Below are positions 27,984 through 36,664 of a stretch of 38,199 nt of DNA, one piece after another. This stretch comes from an uncultured Lachnospiraceae bacterium. Its GTDB lineage: Bacteria > Bacillota > Clostridia > Lachnospirales > Lachnospiraceae. Below the pieces are notes generated by a model, which had not been told where the DNA came from, ran no database searches, and saw nothing but the letters and a program-made list of their open reading frames with translations. The position numbers were made by a program, and so were the translations under genes. How positions within the stretch are numbered: position 1 is the first letter of the stretch; the number at the start of each line of letters is the position of its first letter. The stretch lies in the NCBI GenBank assembly GCA_946629665.1, contig CAMOYC010000003.1, forward strand, positions 1-38,199, written 5' to 3'.

Positions 27984-30536
27984 ATGAAAGAACTGAAAAA
28001 TATCATTATACATATTGTGGTGGGGCTCGTTGTGTTTGTTGGCGCCCTGGCCTTTTTCAATTATCACAATCTGAGGAGTCCGGGGGATGCAGCGGTGGAG
28101 ATGCCCAACCCCTCCTATCCGGTCCTGGAGATCGGGAACGAGATCAGCGATTATAATCTGATGATGGGCTACCGGGACAATATTGACCGGTCCCTGGTCC
28201 GCAATCAGGTGACTGCCTTAGACAGCTCCAAGGAAGTGCATCTGAAACTGCACCAGTACGGCCACGATATTACGGCGATCCAGTATGTCCTCTACCAGAA
28301 ATCGCCGGATGATCCGCTGGAAAAGGGGACTCTCAATAAATTGACTGATGAGGAAGACGGAGATATCCGGGAAGGCACTATCACCCTGACCAGCAACCTG
28401 AAAGAGGGAGCCAGCTACTATCTGCAGATGGCAGCCCGTCTTGATGATGATACAAAAATCTATTATTATACAAAGATCCAGTCAGCGGTGGGTTATCATG
28501 TGGAAGAATACTTTTCCTTTGCAAAAGAGTTCCATGAAAATCTTTTCAATGAGGTGGAGGGCATGGAGGCAAATGCGATCTTCCTGGAGCCCCTGGAGAA
28601 TTCCACAGATAATTCCCTGGAACTTGTTACGATCAATTCCAGTGTGGATGCAGTATTTTTCGGAAGCATGGAAGTGAATGAGGAAACCCAGCCCAGAATG
28701 CGTCTCAGGGAAATCAACGACACCTATGCGGTCGTGGAGGTGGACAGTCTGCTGTCCAGTCAGATCCGGAGCGGTGTGATCCAGTATTACGATATGAAGG
28801 AAACCTTCAAAGTCAGATACACTGCGGAGCGCATCTACCTGCTGGACTACCGCAGGACCATGGATGCCCGCTATAACCATGAGATCATCGATTCCTCGGA
28901 GAATACGATCTCCCTTGGCATCCAGGCTCAGGAGAACGTGGACTATATGTCCTCCGCGGAAGGGAAAAAAGTAGCATTTGCGGTGCAGGGTCAGCTCTGG
29001 TATTATAATTACCAGTCTTCCGATGTGTCCAGGGTCTACAGCTTCAGCTCCGAGAACACCGGAGATTTGAGAAATGATCCCAGCAACCACGGGATCAAGA
29101 TCCTTAAATTTAATGATGACGGAAATATGACCTACCTGGCCTACGGTTATATCAACCGGGGGGCCCATGAGGGTCAGAACGGCATACAGATCATGTCCTA
29201 TGATGCGAAATCCAACTCCAGCACAGAGATAGCATTTCTTTCCACCTCAGTTCCCTATGAGACCATGCGGGGGGACGTGGAGAAATTTGTTTATCTGAAC
29301 AAAAATAATGTATTTTATTGTATTCTGGACGGAGACCTGCATCAGGTTGACCTGAAGGAGAAGACAGATAAGATCCTGACCTCCAGGCTGGTGGAAGAGA
29401 ACCTGACCGCCTCTGTGGATCAGAGCCTGATCGCGGTGGAAGCCAGCCGGAATGTGGCAAAAAACCGGGAGATCAATCTGTACAACCTGGAAAGCGGCAA
29501 GAAGATCACTTTCCGCTGTAAAAAATCTCAGCGTATCCGGTCCGTCGGATTCCTGACCAACGACTTTATCTACGGGGTTGCTTCCGCCGATAACGTTGCA
29601 AGAAACAACGGAGGAACCGTAACTTTCCCGATGGCCAGACTGGAGATCAAAGATCCCTCCGGCAACCAGGTGAAAACCTACCGGAAGAAGGGATACTATA
29701 TCATGGAAACCGAGATCAAGGGCAATGTGCTCCAGATGAAACTGGGGAAGAAGAAAGGCAGCTTCTTCAAGACCACCTCTGAGGAGGATTTTATCCGCTA
29801 CAAGGAGGAGGATACCGGCGATCAGGTCACACTCACTTACAAGTATTCGACGGTTTACCGGAATCAGCTCTTCCTGAAGTTCCCGAATTATGTTTATATT
29901 CAGATCGAACCGGACCTCCTGATGACCAGGCATTCGGTGAATGGAAAGAGTTCTGGCATCATTCTGGAGAAGAGCGGAGACCAGGCCAGGGAATATTTTG
30001 TTTACGCAGCGGGAGAGAACAAGGCAACCTACACCAGCCTGGCAGAGGCCATCAGGGCCGCGGACAAGGCCCGGGGCAATGTGATCGACAATCAGGAGCA
30101 GACCCTGTGGAAGTGTATGTTCCCCTCCTATGCGATCGTTGCGGGCATGGATAATGTCACCAAGGTTTCGGACGACTGGAAATCTCTGGCCGGCTGTCTG
30201 ACTATGATCGGCGCGGTAAACGGACGTGAGATCGACACGGACAAGATCAGCGGCGCAGAGCAGAGCGTGGAGGAGCTGGTGGAAAGCTGCAGTGGATATC
30301 CTGCCCTGAACCTGACCGGCTGCAGCACGGATGAGATTCTCTACTACATCAGTCAGGGCAGTCCCGTGCTGGCTAAGTATTCCAGCAGCCGCTATGTGAT
30401 CGTCATGAGTTATAATTCGACCAAGATCCGATATCTGAATCCGGTTACCGGCAAGTCCATTGCAGATGACCGGGGAGAGGTGACCAGGAAACTGGAGAAG
30501 GCCGGTAATGTATTTTATACGTATCTTATGGAGTAA
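27984..30536 (+). CDS. Uncharacterised extracytoplasmic protein: N-terminal TM anchor, repeat-like ectodomain, C39-peptidase-like C-terminus
   Basis: 850 aa; IIIHIVVGLVVFVGALAFFNYH anchor; C-terminal DEILYYISQGSPVLAKYSSSRYVIVMSYNSTKIRYLNPVTG resembles a C39-type fold. Confidence 0.75.
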   Translation: MKELKNIIIHIVVGLVVFVGALAFFNYHNLRSPGDAAVEMPNPSYPVLEIGNEISDYNLMMGYRDNIDRSLVRNQVTALDSSKEVHLKLHQYGHDITAIQYVLYQKSPDDPLEKGTLNKLTDEEDGDIREGTITLTSNLKEGASYYLQMAARLDDDTKIYYYTKIQSAVGYHVEEYFSFAKEFHENLFNEVEGMEANAIFLEPLENSTDNSLELVTINSSVDAVFFGSMEVNEETQPRMRLREINDTYAVVEVDSLLSSQIRSGVIQYYDMKETFKVRYTAERIYLLDYRRTMDARYNHEIIDSSENTISLGIQAQENVDYMSSAEGKKVAFAVQGQLWYYNYQSSDVSRVYSFSSENTGDLRNDPSNHGIKILKFNDDGNMTYLAYGYINRGAHEGQNGIQIMSYDAKSNSSTEIAFLSTSVPYETMRGDVEKFVYLNKNNVFYCILDGDLHQVDLKEKTDKILTSRLVEENLTASVDQSLIAVEASRNVAKNREINLYNLESGKKITFRCKKSQRIRSVGFLTNDFIYGVASADNVARNNGGTVTFPMARLEIKDPSGNQVKTYRKKGYYIMETEIKGNVLQMKLGKKKGSFFKTTSEEDFIRYKEEDTGDQVTLTYKYSTVYRNQLFLKFPNYVYIQIEPDLLMTRHSVNGKSSGIILEKSGDQAREYFVYAAGENKATYTSLAEAIRAADKARGNVIDNQEQTLWKCMFPSYAIVAGMDNVTKVSDDWKSLAGCLTMIGAVNGREIDTDKISGAEQSVEELVESCSGYPALNLTGCSTDEILYYISQGSPVLAKYSSSRYVIVMSYNSTKIRYLNPVTGKSIADDRGEVTRKLEKAGNVFYTYLME

Positions 30537-30553
30537 GATCCGGAGGCATAGTC

Positions 30554-32587
30554 ATGAGTAAGAATAACGAAACACGGATAAAACCAAAGAATAAAAGACG
30601 GTCCGGAAAAATGAGCTTGCGGACCCGTATTTTCAAGATATGGGGCTTCCTTCTCTTCCTTGCTGTGATCATCGTCGGAGCCTTCACCATGAAAAAAATG
30701 GTGATCCCTCTTGCGTCCATGTACGTGGATGCCGCCAAGCTGGTCCGGGAGAGTGATGCGGGCACTTTCAAGACAGAACAGACGACCATCATCTATGACA
30801 CCGACGGGCAGGAGATGAAGAAAATGAAGGGAGATAAGGATGTCTATTATCTTCCTTACAAAGACATTCCTGATTCGGCCAAACTGGCCATCATTGCCGT
30901 GGAAGACCAGAAGTTTACTTCCCACCGGGGCGTGGACCTGATCGGTATCACCAGGGCCATGCTTTCCCTGATTCTGAACCGGGGCGAGATCACCATGGGC
31001 GGCAGCACGATCACCCAACAGCTCGCCAAGGTCGTCTTCCTGAATTATGAGCGGACTTACAGCAGAAAGCTGAAAGAAATATTTATCGCTATGCAGCTGG
31101 AACAGAAGTACTCCAAGGAGGAGATCCTGGAATTCTATCTGAACAATGTGTATTTTGCCAACAGCTTTTACGGGATCGAGGCTGCGGCGGAAGGGTACTT
31201 TAATAAGGAGGCGAAAGATCTGACGATCTCGGAGATTGCCTTTTTGTGTGCCATCCCCAACAGCCCGAGCCGCTATGACCCCTACAGTGACCTGAATGCG
31301 ACCCTGCAGCGAAGGGACCATATCCTGCGGAATATGCATAAAGAAGATTATATCAGTGATGCTCAGTATAATAAGTCTGTTGCTGAAGAGATCACGGTCC
31401 AGAGAAAGAATGACAGTACCTCCAACGATTATGCCCAGACTTACATCATCCGCTGCGCAACGGAAGCGCTGATGCGGGCGGAGGGATTTGAGTTCCGGAC
31501 GGTCTTTGGAAGTGATGACGAAAAAGAACTCTACGACCAGGAATACAGCGAGCTCTATGATACATGCAGGCAGAGCCTCAATACCGCTGGTTACCGGATC
31601 TACACATCCATCGACAGCCGGCAGCAGGAACTTCTGCAGGATTCCGTATCCAGCCAGCTTTCCATGTTTACCGAGAAGTCGGACGACGGTGTCTTCAAGG
31701 TGCAGGGAGCCGCGGTATGTATTGATAATGACAGCGGCATGGTCACGGCGATCGTCGGCGGCCGGGAGGAAGACCAGGAAGGTTATGGTCTGAACCGTGC
31801 TTACCAGAGCTACCGGCAGCCGGGCTCGGTGATCAAGCCGATCCTGGTATATACTCCTGCTCTGGAGAATGGATATACGCCGGACTCTACGCTGGATGAT
31901 AACCGGATGACCGGCACGGATTCCGTATCCAATGCAGGCTATGTCTATCTGGGTCATATTTCCTTGAGAAAAGCGGTGGAAGTATCCAGTAATGTAGCCA
32001 CTTACCGGCTCTATCAGGAACTGGGATCCGCAAAGTGCATGAAGTACCTGGAGGCACTGAAGTTCAAAGGACTGGACCCCAAGGATTACCGTTATGATAC
32101 GACCTGCCTTGGCGGATTTACCACCGGCGTGACCGGAGTGGAGATGGCGGCAAGCTATGCTACTCTGGCGAACGACGGTATCTACCGATCACCGGATTGT
32201 ATCGAGAAGATCACGGATGCCCAGGGAAATGAGCTGGTATCCTACGAACCGGGCGATACCCAGATCTATAAGGCGAACGCAGCCCGCCAGATGACGGACG
32301 TGCTGGAGACCTGCGTTACTTCCGGATCCGCTACAGCCCATGTGTGTCAGCTTGATGTGGATATGCCGGCAGCCTGCAAGACCGGAACCACTTCCGACTA
32401 TGTGGACGGATGGCTCTGCGGCTACACCCCTTATTACACCACAGCTGTCTGGGTCGGAAAGGATATCTATCAGCCGGTGGACAATCTGAAGGGAAATACC
32501 TATCCGGCAGATATCTGGAAGAACTATATGGATAAGATCCACCAGGGTCTTGCCCGAAAAGAATTCAATGATGCCGTAGACCAGTAA
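30554..32587 (+). CDS. Class A penicillin-binding protein (transglycosylase/transpeptidase)
   Basis: AVEDQKFTSHRGVDLIGI, GGSTITQQLAKVVFLNYERTYSRKLKEI (GT51); RQPGSVIKPILVY (SxxK), SSNVATYRL, KTGTTSDYVDGWLCGYTP. Confidence 0.95.
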   Translation: MSKNNETRIKPKNKRRSGKMSLRTRIFKIWGFLLFLAVIIVGAFTMKKMVIPLASMYVDAAKLVRESDAGTFKTEQTTIIYDTDGQEMKKMKGDKDVYYLPYKDIPDSAKLAIIAVEDQKFTSHRGVDLIGITRAMLSLILNRGEITMGGSTITQQLAKVVFLNYERTYSRKLKEIFIAMQLEQKYSKEEILEFYLNNVYFANSFYGIEAAAEGYFNKEAKDLTISEIAFLCAIPNSPSRYDPYSDLNATLQRRDHILRNMHKEDYISDAQYNKSVAEEITVQRKNDSTSNDYAQTYIIRCATEALMRAEGFEFRTVFGSDDEKELYDQEYSELYDTCRQSLNTAGYRIYTSIDSRQQELLQDSVSSQLSMFTEKSDDGVFKVQGAAVCIDNDSGMVTAIVGGREEDQEGYGLNRAYQSYRQPGSVIKPILVYTPALENGYTPDSTLDDNRMTGTDSVSNAGYVYLGHISLRKAVEVSSNVATYRLYQELGSAKCMKYLEALKFKGLDPKDYRYDTTCLGGFTTGVTGVEMAASYATLANDGIYRSPDCIEKITDAQGNELVSYEPGDTQIYKANAARQMTDVLETCVTSGSATAHVCQLDVDMPAACKTGTTSDYVDGWLCGYTPYYTTAVWVGKDIYQPVDNLKGNTYPADIWKNYMDKIHQGLARKEFNDAVDQ

Positions 32588-32607
32588 TCTGGTTTTGAAT
32601 GGAATAA

Positions 32608-32661
32608 CAAAAAAGCAGCGGGCCCGTGTTCCGATGAAGGACAGCGGAGCCGCTGCTTTTG
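32608..32661. terminator. Terminator between convergent PBP (+) and PRPP synthetase (-)
   Basis: AAAAAAGCAGCGG ... CCGCTGCTTTT inverted repeat (AAAAGCAGCGG/CCGCTGCTTTT). Confidence 0.75.
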
Positions 32662-32693
32662 TTATGTAGGATATTAATTATGAGCGAAGGAGT

Positions 32694-33884
32694 TTACTCC
32701 TCATGGATCGTGTGGTACTGAGCGTACTCAGCAAGTCTGTTCTTGATCCTGTCGTGAGGATTCAGAGTCTGACTGATGGATGAATTATGATTCAGCGCAT
32801 CGATCAGGAGAGCGATGTACTTGGAGACATCCGCACTCACATACCACTCACGTTCAAATAATTCCGGACGCTGATAGGTGGAGTTGGTGGTGATCACCCG
32901 GTAGATCAGGCCTTCCTCGTATGCCTTGTCAAACTTCTCCAGACCGTTGGTGAACATACCGAAAGTAGACAGGCAGAAAACGCGTTTCGCATTTCTGCGC
33001 TTCAGCTCCTTAGCCACATCGATCATACTGTCGCCGGAGGAGATCATATCATCAATGATCAGAACATCCTTGCCGTCCAGGGTATCACCCAGGAACTCAT
33101 GGGCAACGATCGGATTGCGGCCGTCGATGAGAACGGAATAGTCACGGCGCTTGTAGAACATTCCGATATCTACTTCCAAAACGTTAGCAAAGTAGATGGC
33201 ACGCTGCATCGCTCCTTCATCCGGGCTGATGACCATCATGTGGTCACTGTCGATCTGAAGATCGTCGGTGGATCTCAGAAGAGCCTTGAGGAACTGGTAG
33301 CTTGGCATGATGTTGTCAAATCCGTTCAGCGGAATAGCATTCTGCACACGGGGATCGTGGGCATCAAAGGTGAGAACATTGTCAACACCCATGTTGACAA
33401 GTTCGTGCAGCATGAAAGCAGCGTCGAGAGATTCTCTGGCGGTACGGCGATGCTGACGGCTCTCATAGAGGAAAGGAAGCAGCACGGTAATGCTGTTGGG
33501 CTTTCCGGAAGCCGCTCCGATCAGACGCTTCACGTCCGCGTAGATATCATCCGGGGAATAGTGGTTGATCTGGCCGCAAAGTTTATAGGTCAGACTATAG
33601 TTGAGAACGTCAGCGATAATGTACAGGTCAGCGCCACGGACAGACTCTGCGATAAAGCCCTTTGCCTCCCCGGTTCCAAAACGCGGACAACTAGCCTTGA
33701 CCAGGTAGGTATCCCTCTTATAACCCTGGTAAGCGGACTCTCCTCTGTGCTGATATTCTCGTTCTGCACGCCAATTCACAATGTACTCATCAATCTTTTT
33801 TCCAAGAGCTTCGCAGCTTGGATGAACGATGATTCCCAGCCTTCCTACAGGTGCGGTTCTGAATTTGCTGTCATCTGGACTCAT
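32694..33884 (-). CDS. Ribose-phosphate pyrophosphokinase, divergent long form
   Basis: 396 aa; LLPFLYESRQHRRTARES, TFDAHDPRVQNAIP, DVLIIDDMISSGDSM (PRPP-binding loop). Confidence 0.85.
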   Translation of the reverse strand: MSPDDSKFRTAPVGRLGIIVHPSCEALGKKIDEYIVNWRAEREYQHRGESAYQGYKRDTYLVKASCPRFGTGEAKGFIAESVRGADLYIIADVLNYSLTYKLCGQINHYSPDDIYADVKRLIGAASGKPNSITVLLPFLYESRQHRRTARESLDAAFMLHELVNMGVDNVLTFDAHDPRVQNAIPLNGFDNIMPSYQFLKALLRSTDDLQIDSDHMMVISPDEGAMQRAIYFANVLEVDIGMFYKRRDYSVLIDGRNPIVAHEFLGDTLDGKDVLIIDDMISSGDSMIDVAKELKRRNAKRVFCLSTFGMFTNGLEKFDKAYEEGLIYRVITTNSTYQRPELFEREWYVSADVSKYIALLIDALNHNSSISQTLNPHDRIKNRLAEYAQYHTIHEE

Positions 33885-33909
33885 AGTATTTCTCCTTATT
33901 GTATAATCA

Positions 33910-33929
33910 GAGTTTGATGATTCAAACTC
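33910..33929 (-). promoter_or_regulatory. Perfect 8-bp inverted repeat in the 5' leader of the PRPP synthetase gene
   Basis: GAGTTTGA-TGAT-TCAAACTC, 26-45 nt upstream of the start codon. Confidence 0.5.
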
Positions 33930-33994
33930 ACGGATAATGAGTGTATCATCAATGGTTGCAGAGTGTCAAGATTAAATAATGAACTTATGTTATA

Positions 33995-35008
33995 TTAATT
34001 ACCGGAAAGAGCCTTCAGCAGGCGGATATCCTCACCGACGATATGAAGCATGGTGTAGGATTCGATCAGCCTGGAAAACACCCGTTCCGAGTATACGGAC
34101 TGAATTCGCTGCAGGGACAGATTGGTGTTGATGATCGTCGACTTCCTGCGCATGATCCTCTCGTTGAGACAGAGGAAGAGCTGGGAGTTGATAAAAGAGT
34201 TGGTAAGCTCCGTTCCCAGGTCATCGATAATGAGCAGGTCACAACTGATCAGGTCCTCAATCGAATAGGAAAGGTCTTCCTCCTTGTGAAAGGTGTTGTT
34301 CTCCAGTTCTTTAAAAAACCGATAGGCAGTGAGATACAGGACACTTTTGTTCTGGCAGAGCAGCTCACCCCCGATGCAGGAGGAAAGAAATGTCTTTCCG
34401 ACTCCCGCACTTCCGTGGATCAGAAGGTTCTGTCCCGGATCGGAGTGGAATCCTGCGATAAACTCCCTGCACACGGCGAGGATCTGTCTCATATTCTCGC
34501 GGGGAGTGACGCCTTCTTCCAGACCGTATTCTCCTGCCCTCTCCGGATCATCCGAATAATAGCTCAGCCTGAACCGGGAAAAATTAGCCTCGCCAAAGAG
34601 TTCAGACAGATTGGACCGGTCAAACAGGATATCCCTTACTTTTTCTTTATAGCAGATACATTCCTGCCCGTCAATGGTCCCGGTGTCCTGGCAGTAAGGG
34701 CAGCTGAAGATGGGATCCAGATAATCCTCCGGATAGCCGTGGGCTTTCAGCAAAGGCCTTTTTTTCGCGGTGAGAGCCTGGATCCTGGCGTGAATGTCTT
34801 CGGAGCTTGCTCCCCCGCTGTGATAAAGTCTGTGCTTAGCCTCCTGGATGGAAAACCGGATGATCTCCCTGTCTATTCCGGCAATCTCCGGAATCTCTTC
34901 GTGGATGGCTTCCCGCCTTTCCATGCTCTTAAGATTATTCGCCCTGCGGATGCGGTCATACTCGTCTGCGATGGACCGCAGCTGGCTGTTTGAGAGGTTC
35001 ATGGTCAT
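33995..35008 (-). CDS. DnaC/DnaI-type AAA+ helicase-loader-like ATPase
   Basis: CPYCQDTGTIDGQECICYKEK Zn-finger, LLIHGSAGVGKTFLSSCIG Walker A, LLIIDDLGTE Walker B. Confidence 0.9.
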   Translation of the reverse strand: MTMNLSNSQLRSIADEYDRIRRANNLKSMERREAIHEEIPEIAGIDREIIRFSIQEAKHRLYHSGGASSEDIHARIQALTAKKRPLLKAHGYPEDYLDPIFSCPYCQDTGTIDGQECICYKEKVRDILFDRSNLSELFGEANFSRFRLSYYSDDPERAGEYGLEEGVTPRENMRQILAVCREFIAGFHSDPGQNLLIHGSAGVGKTFLSSCIGGELLCQNKSVLYLTAYRFFKELENNTFHKEEDLSYSIEDLISCDLLIIDDLGTELTNSFINSQLFLCLNERIMRRKSTIINTNLSLQRIQSVYSERVFSRLIESYTMLHIVGEDIRLLKALSGN

Positions 35009-36081
35009 CTCCTGATCTTAGCCCGAAGCTTGGCTTCCAACTGGCTGTAGTCATAGGTGCGCTGTTCAAAATTATGGAAGGCATTGCTGCCGGTACCCTT
35101 CTTCGGAAGAGGAGCGGTTGCCCGAGGGCTTTTCCCGGATCCTCCCTGGACGCCGGCCCCGGCGGCAGCGGCTGAGCCGCTTTGATGCTCTGCATCGATT
35201 CTGGCGATATCCTCCATGGTCCTGACACCAAGGCGGTGCCAGGTTTCCAGGATGCGGTTCGCATAAGGAAAACTCGGCTTGTTGATCGCAAGTACGGTCC
35301 TGCTGCAGGCCTCCGTGATGATTGAGGTGTCAAAGCCCATATTCCGCCAGCGGCGGACATACTCGATCTCCGCTTCGATTGGTTGCCGCTGACTGATGCC
35401 AAAGGCTCTCAGAACCGGATAGACGGAAGATGACCAGGCCTTGGTCTGCTCCCTGGCAGCGGCAACACTGTCAATCCCCTGCCGGTACCACTCGATCGCC
35501 ACTTTCTCAATATAACGCATACTTCTCTTGTCCCGCTCTATACAATACTCGATCAGGTATTCGATCAGTTCAGGACTGAAGCCCAGCTGGTTGCTGATAT
35601 AGCAGAAACTCTCCAGTTCCGTTGTGGAGAAGGGTTTTCCCAGATAGGTCTCCGCCATAAAAAGTGTTCGCTTCAGATCACCATCTCCGGTGGCCTCATT
35701 AATCTCGATCGGGGAGAACGCTCTTTTGCCTGGAACAACTCTGATCGTATTCGTCGGGATTCCGGACTCTGTCGGGCCGGATTCGGCCTTAACCATATCC
35801 TCAGGCGAATCAATAGTTTCGCTCCCGGAACCGGGCTCCTCAGTCAATATACCGGCTTCCACCCAGTAACTGATCGCCCGGGCTACATCCTTCTGGGTGA
35901 GGTCAAGCAAGTCTGCGAGCAGCTCCTGGCTGACTTCATAACCGTCGCCGATCAGGCGCAGGATGAGCAAATAGATCTTTACGTATTCTCCATCTGCAGG
36001 GATCATATATTCATCAATGAATTCATTAGGAAGTATGGTGACATTCGCCTGCAGATTATCTGACAAAGTGATATTTTTCAT
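35005..36081 (-). CDS. DnaD domain protein (replication initiation/primosome)
   Basis: YLGKPFSTTELESFCYISNQLGFSPELIEYLIEYCIERDKRSMRYIEKVAIEWYRQGI DnaD_2 domain; overlaps the dnaC-like gene by 4 nt. Confidence 0.9.
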   Translation of the reverse strand: MKNITLSDNLQANVTILPNEFIDEYMIPADGEYVKIYLLILRLIGDGYEVSQELLADLLDLTQKDVARAISYWVEAGILTEEPGSGSETIDSPEDMVKAESGPTESGIPTNTIRVVPGKRAFSPIEINEATGDGDLKRTLFMAETYLGKPFSTTELESFCYISNQLGFSPELIEYLIEYCIERDKRSMRYIEKVAIEWYRQGIDSVAAAREQTKAWSSSVYPVLRAFGISQRQPIEAEIEYVRRWRNMGFDTSIITEACSRTVLAINKPSFPYANRILETWHRLGVRTMEDIARIDAEHQSGSAAAAGAGVQGGSGKSPRATAPLPKKGTGSNAFHNFEQRTYDYSQLEAKLRAKIRR

Positions 36082-36282
36082 GGTATCACCCTATTCTTTA
36101 TCGTATTCTTACAGTGTCTGCTCCTGGACTTTGACCGGGGACCAGAGACACTTCCCGCGACAGACTCTGCCTGTTTTTTTTGCGTTCGGCCAAGCTGTCT
36201 GTACCGTTTTTATCATCATCTTTTGTCAATGCTATCATACCATAACCCCCGGAAAAAATACAGAGCGCCCGGATGCCGGAAA

Positions 36283-36521
36283 TGTGGATAACCAGGTGGA
36301 TAACCGGGGTATTTATTCTTGATAAATCAGTGGATAGTCCTTGTGGACAATGTGGATAACATTGTGGACAAAGGAGGAAAAATTCGATATTTTGTTTTCA
36401 CATGATCATTTTTCAGGGCAGACTTACGAGATGTTGTGGTAGATGGATGGGAAGAAATTGTGGATAAAATGTCGGTGGATCGTGGGAGAGGAGCTTTGTT
36501 TTTCTGAAATTTTGTGGATAA
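36283..36521 (+). promoter_or_regulatory. DnaA-box cluster
   Basis: Perfect TGTGGATAA (complement TTATCCACA) at 36283-36291, 36351-36359, 36459-36467, 36513-36521; one-mismatch GGTGGATAA at 36295-36303 and TGTGGACAA at 36342-36350 and 36363-36371; all same orientation. Confidence 0.88.
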
Positions 36522-36582
36522 GAAAATGGGGAGTCTGGCCGGGCGATTATTCCATAAAATATGGTAAAGATTGCCCCTCTGC

Positions 36583-36624
36583 AAAAAAACGCCAGGACTT
36601 GTGGTAGATTCCATAAATCCTGGC
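36583..36624 (-). terminator. Terminator downstream of murC
   Basis: Minus strand GCCAGGA ... TCCTGGC-GTTTTTTT, 7-bp stem, 20-nt loop. Confidence 0.6.
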
Positions 36625-36664
36625 AGTGCTCGGTGGCCATTAATGCAATGGCCCTCTTATATCA

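Noticed and set aside
30515-31957. 480-aa minus-strand ORF antisense to PBP1A
   Set aside because: It lies opposite a gene with complete GT51 and transpeptidase motifs, has no recognisable domain, and fits chance opening caused by codon bias.
36283-36521. Calling the DnaA-box cluster a chromosomal origin (oriC)
   Set aside because: No dnaA/dnaN/rpmH nearby, and flanking gene orientation does not diverge from the cluster. The nearest trinucleotide run (minus-strand GATGATGATAAAAA at about 36207-36220) does not fit the DnaA-trio pattern. Genome-wide skew is needed.
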